From the NCBI GenBank assembly GCA_021371995.1, contig JAJFVA010000005.1, positions 1 to 64,000 on the forward strand: a stretch of DNA of 64,000 bases, read 5' to 3'. Source of the DNA: Methanoregulaceae archaeon (lineage in GTDB: Archaea; Halobacteriota; Methanomicrobia; Methanomicrobiales; Methanospirillaceae). The notes beneath the pieces are model-generated. The model saw only the letters and a program-made list of their open reading frames with translations. It did no database searches and was not told the origin of the DNA. The position numbers and the translations under genes are program-made. Shown piece after piece: positions 7,826 to 15,960 of this stretch (position 1 is the stretch's first letter; every line of letters begins with the position of its first letter).

Positions 7826-8806
7826 ATGGCAGGCAGGGAAACGAGAAAAACGGAATATCCCAGTATCCGGGCACCTGGTGATGAGGCATCATTCAATGCC
7901 TTGAAGGAAATGCAGGAGATACCAGGGTATCCGTATGTAATCAGGTATCCGGAAATCGTTGCGGTTGCCGATGAAAAAGATACTAAGATAGAGCTCATCG
8001 AATTCTTTGACTGTATTGGTGGTGCGATGTGGTCGCAGCATCACTATGTACAGAGCCCTGTTGTTCAATCTGCCCGTAATGTGGGGTCCTCTATGCGGTA
8101 TCTCCTCAAACCGGGAACAGCTGATTTGGCTCTCCAGGGATCCAAGTTTCCTGCCGGGATTTGCAGCGCAGAGGTTAAGGATAACGAGATAGCAGTTTCT
8201 TATATCGGAATCGGGGGAGGTGGAGTGGGGGCATCGGATTGCCGGTCGTTTGCCGGCGGAGTCATACGATGCCTTAACGATCCTTCGGGTGGCGGAAAGC
8301 GGGCCGGGTCCACGATCTGGCTCCCGAGAAAGCAACGCATCCTCATCGGAGTGGACGATACTGATACCCCTGAAAAAGGGGCCACCTGGACCCTCGCCCA
8401 CAACATCGCCAGGGCAGTTGAGGATGAAGCGTCCCGCTACCTGTCCCACACAATTGTACAGCTCTTTCCGGTTCCCTATCGGACGAAAAACTGTGTCAGC
8501 ATCGTCTGTGAATTTGCATCGTCAAGTCCCCGGCAGCTTATCGACAGGTTCCGCGTTCTGCTCGAGAAATATACTCTCTCGGAAGAGACAGGTATGGCGG
8601 TGTTCACGGGATTCGATCCCTCCCCGCTCATTCCTTTTGCTTGGATGGTGAAAAAAGGGGAGGTGCGGCGTGATCTCCTGCCGGTCGCAGAGGAAGGACA
8701 CCTTGAACTTATCCTGGAAGGAAGGGGGATTATCGGAGCAGTGGCCGCAATCCCTTTCTACACCCGTTTTGAGGAGGCACTCTCGCTATGGACTGGCCCG
8801 GACTGA
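7826..8806 (+). CDS. Methanogenesis marker protein 11
   Basis: Member of the methanogenesis marker 11 family, found in methanogens and of undetermined function. The 326-residue protein has the recognisable ILIGVDDTDT motif at 172-181 in its second half; the same kind of motif occurs in TiaS-like (DUF1743) nucleotide-binding proteins. A glycine-rich stretch (GIGGGGVGASD, 128-138) precedes it. It is the first gene of the coenzyme B biosynthesis run; the next gene starts 19 bases inside it. That position suggests it works on coenzyme B synthesis or on its regulation (inference). The start has no strong Shine-Dalgarno site. Confidence 0.88.
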   Translation: MAGRETRKTEYPSIRAPGDEASFNALKEMQEIPGYPYVIRYPEIVAVADEKDTKIELIEFFDCIGGAMWSQHHYVQSPVVQSARNVGSSMRYLLKPGTADLALQGSKFPAGICSAEVKDNEIAVSYIGIGGGGVGASDCRSFAGGVIRCLNDPSGGGKRAGSTIWLPRKQRILIGVDDTDTPEKGATWTLAHNIARAVEDEASRYLSHTIVQLFPVPYRTKNCVSIVCEFASSSPRQLIDRFRVLLEKYTLSEETGMAVFTGFDPSPLIPFAWMVKKGEVRRDLLPVAEEGHLELILEGRGIIGAVAAIPFYTRFEEALSLWTGPD

Positions 8807-9762
8807 AGGCACACCTGCTTGCACTGGGAACAACCCGCCTCTCGGGAGAACCTGCAGGCCCTTACCGCTCATCATCGACTGCTGGGCCGGGTGCAGGAAC
8901 GGGAGGTTCAGTGTTCTTCTCATGCGGAATGGGGAGGGTGAGGCTTGCGATTGACCCGAAAAGTCCCCTTGAGATCATTCACTGCGGGGCTGGACGTGCA
9001 ATCCTGAAGGACGGTGGTGATGAAATCAGGGGCACGCTTGAACCGGTTGCCCTACACTGCCCAAGGCAGGCATACATCACGGTGACCAGCGGATGCATAT
9101 TCCGCTGCAGGTACTGCGAAGTACCCGCAATTACAGCCGGCAGGAAGACACCAGAAGAGATCGAATCGATGGTTGAAGCCGTGAAAGGCCGAATCGATTC
9201 GATCGCGCTGACAAGTGGGGTACTTGAAAGCATTGAGGAGGAAGAGGAATATGTTCTCTCAGTGGTAAAACGGTTGCAGCGGTTCGATCTTCCCCTAGGT
9301 GTATCGATCTTTCCAACGGAACACACAGCCGAACGGCTGCATGCCATAGGTGTTGCAGAAGTTAAGTTTAATGTCGAGGCTGCGACCAGGGATTTATTTT
9401 CAACAATGTGCCCCGGTTTATCTTACGATGCAGTCTGGAATGCTCTCGAAAGATCGGTTGAACTGTTTGGGAGGGATCATGTCTTTTCCAACCTGATCAT
9501 TGGCCTTGGGGAGAGCGATGAGGAGGCAGAATCCTGCATCAGCGCTCTCTGTGCTATCGGGGTCATCCCGGTACTCCGGCCGCTCAACCCGGCCGGTGCA
9601 CTGGCCGGATACACCCGCCCTCCGGCAGAGCGCCTCCTCCGCCTCTTCGCATTTCACACTGACGCACTCTCTGCGAGGGGACTCAACCCCTCCCGTGCTC
9701 GTACCATGTGCGTGGAATGTACGGGATGTGATCTGGTTCCCTTGAGGGATGCATACCTATGA
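8788..9762 (+). CDS. Radical SAM protein of unknown reaction in the coenzyme B operon
   Basis: The radical SAM cluster motif is TSGCIFRCRYC (C103, C107, C110) in a 324-residue protein resembling the biotin-synthase-related group. The first 90 residues form an N-terminal extension with two further Cys (C46, C66). The extreme C-terminus carries CVECTGC (C308, C311, C314), which could bind an auxiliary Fe-S cluster. It overlaps marker protein 11 by 19 bases and its stop overlaps the next start (ATGA at 9759), so it is translated with the Aks genes. A role in sulfur or carbon-chain chemistry of coenzyme B is attractive but unproven; I do not know a characterised orthologue. Confidence 0.85.
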   Translation: MDWPGLKAHLLALGTTRLSGEPAGPYRSSSTAGPGAGTGGSVFFSCGMGRVRLAIDPKSPLEIIHCGAGRAILKDGGDEIRGTLEPVALHCPRQAYITVTSGCIFRCRYCEVPAITAGRKTPEEIESMVEAVKGRIDSIALTSGVLESIEEEEEYVLSVVKRLQRFDLPLGVSIFPTEHTAERLHAIGVAEVKFNVEAATRDLFSTMCPGLSYDAVWNALERSVELFGRDHVFSNLIIGLGESDEEAESCISALCAIGVIPVLRPLNPAGALAGYTRPPAERLLRLFAFHTDALSARGLNPSRARTMCVECTGCDLVPLRDAYL

Positions 9763-11030
9763 AAGGATATGAAGTGCTCGCAAGGGCACTTTACACCAGT
9801 GCAGATCACTGCTATGCTGTCCCCGGATACCCGGTCACCGAGCTAGCCAGAGATACCCGTGCCGAGATGGTGGGTGCAGAAAAGGTCGCCCTCGAGTATG
9901 CTCTCGGTGATTCGATATCAGGTAAAAGAGCTGCTGTGATCATGAAGAATGTGGGGCTCAATGCCTGTGCTGACCCCCTGGTCCAGGCAACCACTCAGGG
10001 CCTGATTGAGGGAGTTGTGATTGTCGCCGGTGATGATCCCGGGGCAGAAGCATCGACAAGTGCGTTGGACTCCAGATACTATGGCGAGCTGGCGCAGGTC
10101 CCTGTGCTTGAACCGGGCCCTGAGGTCTGTGCCCGGAGTGTGGAAGCGGCGTTCTCTGCATCGGAGGAATTTTCCCGCATTGCACTCCTTCGTATAACCC
10201 CCCCTCTGATTTACGGTGATGCAGTGGCAGAAACGGTTCCCCGGAAAAAAGGTGCCGGACGGCTTGCAGATCCCGGTCTCACGATGAGGGGGAGGGTGGA
10301 TCTCGCCGACTCACGTCTCCGCGGGATGTTTGAATGGTCCAGGAATAGCGGACTGAACCGCATGGAGGGTGGAGTTGCGGGGGTGGGTGCGGCTGCCGGG
10401 GACTCGCGTATCGTTACTGTGTACCCTCCTCCTGCTGATTCCGCCTCCTTTGAACTCATCCATGAGATCGGGAGACCTTTTGTCTCTGAACACCGGAGGA
10501 TCATACCACCTGCCGGGACTCCTGTTCCCCAGACTTCAGAGAGCAGGGGTTTTTACCGGACTTTCTGCCGGAACTGCCCCTTCATCCCATTATTTGATAT
10601 CCTTAAAAAGAGGGGGATGCAGGTGATCCCGGATGCAGGATGCTCAATCCTTGCCATGAATCCACCCTACCGCATTGCCCTTGCAAGCTATGGCCTTGGT
10701 AGTGCCATCGGGGTTGCTGCCCGAAGCACGAGAATAGCCCTGATCGGCGATTATGCACTCCTGCATTCGGGCATCCAGAGCCTGATCGATGTATATGAAA
10801 AGGGCCTCCCCCTCCTGTGCATCGTGCTTGAGAACCAGTGCATGGGTATGACCGGGGGACAGCAGGCCCCTTCCCCCTGCAATTATATCCGTTGGGCAAA
10901 TCCCCAGATTGTCAGGGCATCGGATACAGGACTGCTTGAAGAACTGCTTACCGTGCCGGAAAAGCCTGTAACTGTCGTAGTACAAGGGACCTGCCCGGAA
11001 GGGAGACATCATGAAACCGTGGAATGTTGA
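9759..11030 (+). CDS. IorA-like thiamine-diphosphate enzyme lacking the ferredoxin domain
   Basis: Homologue of the alpha subunit of indolepyruvate:ferredoxin oxidoreductase, but only 423 residues (IorA is about 600). The N-terminal pyrimidine-binding domain has EMVGAEKVALEYALG, and the C-terminal pyrophosphate-binding domain has IGDYALLHSGIQ followed by VLENQCMGMTGGQQ, the GD...N thiamine-diphosphate motif. FCRNCPF replaces the CPGCP segment of IorA. The C-terminal two-cluster ferredoxin is absent and no IorB gene adjoins, so electron transfer to ferredoxin is unlikely. It overlaps aksA by 20 bases. A non-oxidative 2-oxoacid decarboxylase is the natural reading, and 2-oxosuberate, the product of the neighbouring Aks enzymes, is the natural substrate (inference). 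Confidence 0.85.
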   Translation: MKGYEVLARALYTSADHCYAVPGYPVTELARDTRAEMVGAEKVALEYALGDSISGKRAAVIMKNVGLNACADPLVQATTQGLIEGVVIVAGDDPGAEASTSALDSRYYGELAQVPVLEPGPEVCARSVEAAFSASEEFSRIALLRITPPLIYGDAVAETVPRKKGAGRLADPGLTMRGRVDLADSRLRGMFEWSRNSGLNRMEGGVAGVGAAAGDSRIVTVYPPPADSASFELIHEIGRPFVSEHRRIIPPAGTPVPQTSESRGFYRTFCRNCPFIPLFDILKKRGMQVIPDAGCSILAMNPPYRIALASYGLGSAIGVAARSTRIALIGDYALLHSGIQSLIDVYEKGLPLLCIVLENQCMGMTGGQQAPSPCNYIRWANPQIVRASDTGLLEELLTVPEKPVTVVVQGTCPEGRHHETVEC

Positions 11031-12135
11031 GATCTGTGACGTAACCTTGAGGGATGGGGAGCAGACACCAGGTGTTTCGTTCTCCTGCGAAGAAAAACAG
11101 GAAATCGCTTCAAAACTCGATGAGATAGGAGTCGATGTGATAGAGGCAGGGTTCCCCATCGTATCGCCCTACGAGAAACATTGTGTGAAAACTATTGCGG
11201 GGATAGGGCTTGATGCCCGGATCTGCTGCCTCGCACGGGCCCGTAAAAGTGATGTCGAGGCAGCGCTTGACTGCGGCGTGGATATGGTGAGCATTTTCAT
11301 CGCGACCTCGGATCTCCATATAAAACACAAGTACCGCAAACCGAAGGAGCAGGTGCTTGATGAAGCTCTCCTCATGGTTGACCTTGCAAAGGACCATGGA
11401 ATTGACGTTCGTTTTGCAGCTGAAGATGCCTCACGTACCGATATGGAATTCCTCATCCAGGTATATCAGGGAGGTGCTGAACGGGGTGCAAACCTCCTCA
11501 GCTTTGCCGATACCGTCGGCTGCCTTGTGCCCATGCAGATGTTTCGGATCATGAGCCGGCTTGTATCCGCGGTACGTAAGCCATTCTGCGCCCACTGCCA
11601 CAATGACATGGGCTGCGCCACGGCTAACACGATCACTGCTGCGGAGGCGGGTGCGTTCCAGCTCCATACAACAGTCAACGGGATTGGCGAGCGGGCCGGG
11701 AATGCAGCGCTCGAAGAGGTGCTTGTGGCGCTTCGCATGAACGGGGGAATCGAGAGGTATGATCTCTCCCATCTCAGTGGGATTTCAATGATGGTCCAGG
11801 AATATTCAGGCATTACCCTCCAGAAGACAAAAGCGGTGGTGGGGGAGCACGCATTCTCCCATGAGAGCGGCATCCATATCGCTGCGATACTTGAAGATCC
11901 CAAGACCTACGAGTATTTTCTGCCTGAAATGGTCGGGGGGCAAAGGCGTTTTATTCTCGGGAAGCACACCGGGAAAAAGGCGCTTGAACACATAGTGGCA
12001 ACGCTCGGCTACTCCCTGAATGAACAGCAGATCTGCAAGGTGCTTGACGAGGTGAAAGAGCTCGGGGAGAGCAAGTGCGGGATTACCCCTGAGACCCTCA
12101 CCGCCCTGATCCGGCATGTCAGGAAGGAGCAGTAA
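11011..12135 (+). CDS. aksA: Homocitrate synthase family enzyme of coenzyme B biosynthesis
   Basis: Condenses acetyl-CoA with 2-oxoglutarate and its longer homologues to extend the chain toward 2-oxosuberate. The protein has 374 residues with DVTLRDGEQTPGVSFS at the N-terminus (catalytic Arg and metal ligands), HCHNDMGCATANT (metal-binding His pair) and NGIGERAGN. The family also includes isopropylmalate and citramalate synthases. The assignment to AksA rests on close association with aksD, aksE and aksF and on length, which lacks the LeuA regulatory domain. It starts inside the upstream thiamine-diphosphate gene. Confidence 0.9.
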   Translation: MKPWNVEICDVTLRDGEQTPGVSFSCEEKQEIASKLDEIGVDVIEAGFPIVSPYEKHCVKTIAGIGLDARICCLARARKSDVEAALDCGVDMVSIFIATSDLHIKHKYRKPKEQVLDEALLMVDLAKDHGIDVRFAAEDASRTDMEFLIQVYQGGAERGANLLSFADTVGCLVPMQMFRIMSRLVSAVRKPFCAHCHNDMGCATANTITAAEAGAFQLHTTVNGIGERAGNAALEEVLVALRMNGGIERYDLSHLSGISMMVQEYSGITLQKTKAVVGEHAFSHESGIHIAAILEDPKTYEYFLPEMVGGQRRFILGKHTGKKALEHIVATLGYSLNEQQICKVLDEVKELGESKCGITPETLTALIRHVRKEQ

Positions 12136-12138
12136 ACG

Positions 12139-13356
12139 ATGACCTCCCTCTCCGAACGGATTCTCTCCGGAGTTGCAGGCGAATATGTGGACCGGCCGGT
12201 CGACCGGGCATATGTTCACGACGGTACCGGAGTCCTGACCCTGGAAACATGGCGGGCGCTTGGCACCGGCGAGATTGCCAATCCTTCCCGGTTCTATGTC
12301 CTCTTCGATCATATCATCCCGGCCAACAACTCGATGACAGCTGACCTCCAGCATGATCTACGGAAATTTGCTGTAAATTCGGGGCTCCAGTTCTCTGATT
12401 CCGGTGGCGGGATCTGTCACCAGCTGATGGGAGAGGGGATTGCCCTGCCCGGGGAGATCATTGCCGGTGCCGATTCGCATACCTGTACTCTCGGTGCATT
12501 TGGTGCATTTGCCACAGGTGTGGGGGCAACCGATATGGCCGCGATCCTCGCTTCGGGATCGACGTGGTTCCGGGTGCCTGAGACAGTAGGCATGGTTCTT
12601 TCAGGGAACCTCCGCGGTGATGCCGAAGCAAAAGACCTTGCCCTCACGTATGTTGCTCGGCTTGGCATGGATGGCGGTACTTACTGTGCCCTTGAATTTG
12701 TTGGAGATGGAGTCTCGTCCCTCTCCATGGACTCCCGCCTTACTCTGTGTAACCTTTCGGTAGAGACCGGTGCAAAAACGGGCATATGCTATGCTGACCG
12801 TGTGACCAGGAAGTATCTCAGGTTGTACAATCGTGAAATCGTGATGCAGGATCCCCCGGACCTCACCTACAGTCGTGAATATTGCTTCGATCTTGCAGAT
12901 ATCGGGCCGGTCATTGCGGTGCCGCCTCGTGTTGATACCATCCGTCCTGTGGATGATCTCGCAGGGATCCCACTCGATCAGGTCTTTGTCGGTACCTGTA
13001 CAAACGGGAGATACGAGGACCTTTCCCGGTTTGCAAAGATCGTCCGCGGAAAAAAGGTTAAGGTCAGAACGATAATCGGGCCGGCTTCACAAAAAATCCT
13101 CCTTATGGCTGCCCGGACCGGTGTCCTTTCCGATCTCCTCGAAGCAGGGTGCACGATCCTGCCTCCCGGCTGCGGACCGTGTCTTGGGGCTCATATGGGG
13201 GTGATTGGTGAGGGGGAAGTCTGCCTCTCTACATCGAACAGGAATTTCAGAAACAGGATGGGGGTGGGCGGAGAGATCTATCTTTCCTCTGTCGCCACCG
13301 CTGCAGCATCAGCGCTTCGGGGAGAAATAGCAGTTCCTGGAGGCAGCAGGGTATGA
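12139..13356 (+). CDS. aksD: Homoaconitase large subunit
   Basis: [4Fe-4S] hydro-lyase large subunit that interconverts homocitrate, homoaconitate and homoisocitrate and their longer homologues. It has 405 residues with GADSHTCTLGAFGAFATG, FVGTCTNGR (first cluster Cys) and PPGCGPCLG (other two cluster Cys). It begins three bases after the aksA stop and overlaps aksE by four bases (ATGA). Isopropylmalate isomerase shares the fold; the small subunit gene next door decides in favour of homoaconitase. Confidence 0.92.
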   Translation: MTSLSERILSGVAGEYVDRPVDRAYVHDGTGVLTLETWRALGTGEIANPSRFYVLFDHIIPANNSMTADLQHDLRKFAVNSGLQFSDSGGGICHQLMGEGIALPGEIIAGADSHTCTLGAFGAFATGVGATDMAAILASGSTWFRVPETVGMVLSGNLRGDAEAKDLALTYVARLGMDGGTYCALEFVGDGVSSLSMDSRLTLCNLSVETGAKTGICYADRVTRKYLRLYNREIVMQDPPDLTYSREYCFDLADIGPVIAVPPRVDTIRPVDDLAGIPLDQVFVGTCTNGRYEDLSRFAKIVRGKKVKVRTIIGPASQKILLMAARTGVLSDLLEAGCTILPPGCGPCLGAHMGVIGEGEVCLSTSNRNFRNRMGVGGEIYLSSVATAAASALRGEIAVPGGSRV

Positions 13357-13823
13357 AAATCGAGGGGCACGCGGTCTGCCTGCAGGCTGACATCGATACC
13401 GATATGATAATCGCCGGGAGGTATCTCCGCACAAAAGATCGTTCGGTCTGGACATGCCACGTCTTTGAGGATCTTGACCCCGATCTTGCCGCGAGGCTCA
13501 AAGGTGCAGTAATTGTCGCCGGAAAAAATTTCGGGTGCGGCTCTTCCCGCGAGCAGGCGCCGGTCGCACTGAAGGAGGCTGGAGTCCGCGGGATTATCGC
13601 CCCGTCCTTTGCACGGATTTTTTTCAGGAATGCGATCAATATCGGTCTGCCCCTTGCCGAAGCGGACCTGCCCTGCAGTGACGGGGATGTGGTGGTGATC
13701 GATTTTTCTTCAGGGAAAGTCTCTGCGCAAGGTATAGTGCGGGAAATCCGTCCTCTCTCCCCCCGGATGCTTGAGATACTCGCTGCCGGTGGTCTTGTTG
13801 GACACTGGAGGCAGAAGGGATGA
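13353..13823 (+). CDS. aksE: Homoaconitase small subunit (YLRT loop)
   Basis: Swivel-domain small subunit, 156 residues, with DIDTDMIIAGRYLRT followed by NFGCGSSREQAP. In methanogens the four-residue loop near position 25 separates homoaconitase (YLRT) from isopropylmalate isomerase (YLRM type); this protein has YLRT. It overlaps aksD at its start and the unknown gene at its end by four bases each. Confidence 0.93.
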   Translation: MKIEGHAVCLQADIDTDMIIAGRYLRTKDRSVWTCHVFEDLDPDLAARLKGAVIVAGKNFGCGSSREQAPVALKEAGVRGIIAPSFARIFFRNAINIGLPLAEADLPCSDGDVVVIDFSSGKVSAQGIVREIRPLSPRMLEILAAGGLVGHWRQKG

Positions 13824-14623
13824 TATTTCCCCGCCAGTGCAAGGAGATAGGGATTGCCTCGACCCGGCCTTGCGGGGATCAGGTGTATTTTCTCTCTCGC
13901 TACCTCATCCATGACTCCCCTCCCGGATTCGAAGTCCTTGAAGTAACGCCAGACCCGGGAGGTAAAGGCCTGATGAGGGAGGTTACAGGGATCCGGGTTC
14001 TTGCTGGGGCAGGGGAGACCTGGTGGTACCCGGAGAAGGTTCAACTGCATGACCGTGCCCTGCTTGTAAGGCTCGCATCAGAATCAGGAAAACAGTGCAC
14101 GATCTTCACGGGAATTGATGAGCATACCACTTTTGTCTGCGATCCCGATCCTTCTCTCTTCCAGAAAGTCGCGGTATATGATGTCATTCCGCCACGCCCC
14201 AGCCTCTCCGCCTGCATCAGGGAGCTTGAGGAAGCCGGTATGTTCTCTGAGCTCGATATTTCCTTTGAGCATACCCTTCGTGACATCTCACAGGTGAATG
14301 CTGATATATATCCCTGCAGGGCATCGGGTTTTGTGCGGACCCTTGATGCCGACCTCCTCATTGGCGGTGAGAGGGTGGCAGGATGCCTCACAGCGACGCA
14401 GTTTCTCCGGGAATGTTATGGTGGTGGGTTTGATGTCACGGATATCTGCCCTCTCTCGATGGTCGCAGAAGAACCCTTCATAACCCGTTGCTGCCGGAAA
14501 GAAAGGGAAGGAATCGGGATATACGGCGGAAAGTTCGGCGCGGTGGTCCACTGGGGTGCATCGCCATATGAGATATTCACGGCAGTAAAGGATCTGCTTG
14601 CCGGGTGGAGGGGGAGGAAATGA
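13820..14623 (+). CDS. Uncharacterised protein embedded between aksE and aksF
   Basis: I do not recognise a named family. It is a soluble protein of 267 residues with eight or more Cys (for example ITRCCRKERE near 221-230 and DICPLSM near 210), no signal peptide and no membrane segment. The C-terminal third has a glycine-rich stretch, GIGIYGGKFGAVVHWG. It overlaps both neighbours by four bases, so it belongs to the coenzyme B operon and is presumably translated in step with it. It may be an accessory or an unassigned enzyme of that pathway (inference from position alone). Confidence 0.75.
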   Translation: MIFPRQCKEIGIASTRPCGDQVYFLSRYLIHDSPPGFEVLEVTPDPGGKGLMREVTGIRVLAGAGETWWYPEKVQLHDRALLVRLASESGKQCTIFTGIDEHTTFVCDPDPSLFQKVAVYDVIPPRPSLSACIRELEEAGMFSELDISFEHTLRDISQVNADIYPCRASGFVRTLDADLLIGGERVAGCLTATQFLRECYGGGFDVTDICPLSMVAEEPFITRCCRKEREGIGIYGGKFGAVVHWGASPYEIFTAVKDLLAGWRGRK

Positions 14624-15591
14624 AGGTTGCCGTCATCGAGGGGGATGGAATCGGCCAGGAGGTTACCCCTCCTGCACGTGATGCAATTGGTATTATACGG
14701 CCGGATATCGATTTTTTTGGAGTCGAGGCCGGGTACGGGAGGTGGCAGCGGACCGGGGAGGCAATTACTGATGATGACATTGCGCTGCTGGCCTCTGCTG
14801 ATGCAATACTGTTTGGGGCCGTCACCACCCCGCCTGCACCTGATTACCGGAGCGTGATCGTCCGGATCAGGAAAGATCTCGATTTATATGCCAATGTCAG
14901 GCCGGTATGGGGTGCAGGATTCGATATCATAGTGGTCCGGGAAAATACCGAAGGGCTCTACTCCGGGGTTGAGAAGATCGAGCAGGACTCTGCATGCACC
15001 CTCCGTTGCATCACCCGGAAAGGAAGCGAAAGGATAGCACGCTATGCCTGCAGCCTTGCAAAGAGACGCCGCGACATTACGATTGGTCACAAAGCGAACG
15101 TGCTCAAATCGGATGTGTTCTTCAGGGACATCTGCCTTGCGGAGGCACGAAAAGCCGGGATCGTGGTAAGGGACCGCTTTATCGATGCACTCTGTCTTGA
15201 TGTACTCCAGCACCCAGGTGACTATGATGTGATTGTCACAACCAACATGTTTGGGGATATCCTGTCAGATGTGACTGCGTATCTCGTGGGGGGGCTGGGG
15301 CTCCTCCCAAGCGGGAATATCGGCACGGACCATTCGCTTTTCGAACCTGTTCATGGGAGCGCACCGGATATTGCCGGCCGGAATATCGCAAACCCGATAG
15401 CCGCCCTGAGAAGTGCGGCGATGCTTCTCCATCATATCGGGGAACACGCGTCCTGCGGGCTCGTGGAGCAGGCAATCAGGAGTACGATCGACCGTGGGAT
15501 TATGACCCGTGACCTTGGTGGAACAGCCGGAACAAGTGAATTCGCCAGGTCAGTGCTCTCTGATCTTAGAGCACTGGTACCACGACGCTAA
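14620..15591 (+). CDS. aksF: Homoisocitrate dehydrogenase of coenzyme B biosynthesis
   Basis: NAD-dependent beta-decarboxylating dehydrogenase that oxidises homoisocitrate-type acids to the lengthened 2-oxoacid. It has 323 residues with VIEGDGIGQEVT, VVRENTEGLYSG, TTNMFGDILSD and EPVHGSAPDIAG, all standard for the isocitrate/isopropylmalate dehydrogenase superfamily. I use the ATG at 14620, which matches the family N-terminus; a GTG at 14605 would add five residues. It is the last gene of the run and closes the condensation, isomerisation, oxidation cycle that makes 2-oxosuberate. Confidence 0.92.
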   Translation: MKVAVIEGDGIGQEVTPPARDAIGIIRPDIDFFGVEAGYGRWQRTGEAITDDDIALLASADAILFGAVTTPPAPDYRSVIVRIRKDLDLYANVRPVWGAGFDIIVVRENTEGLYSGVEKIEQDSACTLRCITRKGSERIARYACSLAKRRRDITIGHKANVLKSDVFFRDICLAEARKAGIVVRDRFIDALCLDVLQHPGDYDVIVTTNMFGDILSDVTAYLVGGLGLLPSGNIGTDHSLFEPVHGSAPDIAGRNIANPIAALRSAAMLLHHIGEHASCGLVEQAIRSTIDRGIMTRDLGGTAGTSEFARSVLSDLRALVPRR

Positions 15592-15603
15592 AAAGTATGG
15601 TAT

Positions 15604-15824
15604 GGTATAAAATATGTGCAGTAAGGCCATGTTCTTCCCATTGCTGTGTTCTGGCATCGAACGAACGCGACTGATGACTTCTCTTTTTGTCAGCACTTCA
15701 GTGCCTGCGAAGGCGTTTCCTCCACACGGTCGTCCCGGTGAGGCAGTACCGGTACACGGTGGATTCGCCTCCGGGTAATCAGGGTTTTGCTCCCCTCTTA
15801 CCAGGGAAGGCTTCTCTTGACCTC
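15604..15824 (+). other. Non-coding region with promoter-like start and strong secondary structure
   Basis: No convincing protein gene lies between aksF and nfo. A TATA-like TATAAAATAT sits near 15606. Downstream, CCCGG (15734-15738) and AGGC (15741-15744) pair with GCCT (15767-15770) and CCGGG (15771-15775), with a two-base bulge. The palindrome TACCGGTA (15747-15754) sits in the loop. An RNA of about 200 bases is possible on either strand. I could not match it to tRNA, 5S, SRP or RNase P RNA. Confidence 0.3.
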
Positions 15825-15836
15825 TGTATTTATATT
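15825..15836 (+). promoter_or_regulatory. Probable TATA box for nfo
   Basis: TATTTATATTAC on the plus strand, about 125 bases before the nfo ATG, would start a leader of roughly 100 bases. Confidence 0.4.
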
Positions 15837-15960
15837 ACTACGATAGGTCAGGTTCAATTCGGTTATCCACGGGTGCGATGGTTGACCGCTACTGGGTATT
15901 GACCCAAAAACGAAGTATCTGAAGGTTCTAATCTACCTTGATGAAGGAGATCTGGGCACG

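Noticed and set aside
15604-15960. RNase P RNA
   Set aside because: A GGAGGAAACGCC stretch on the minus strand partly resembles a conserved element, but the other conserved blocks and the P4 partner are missing.
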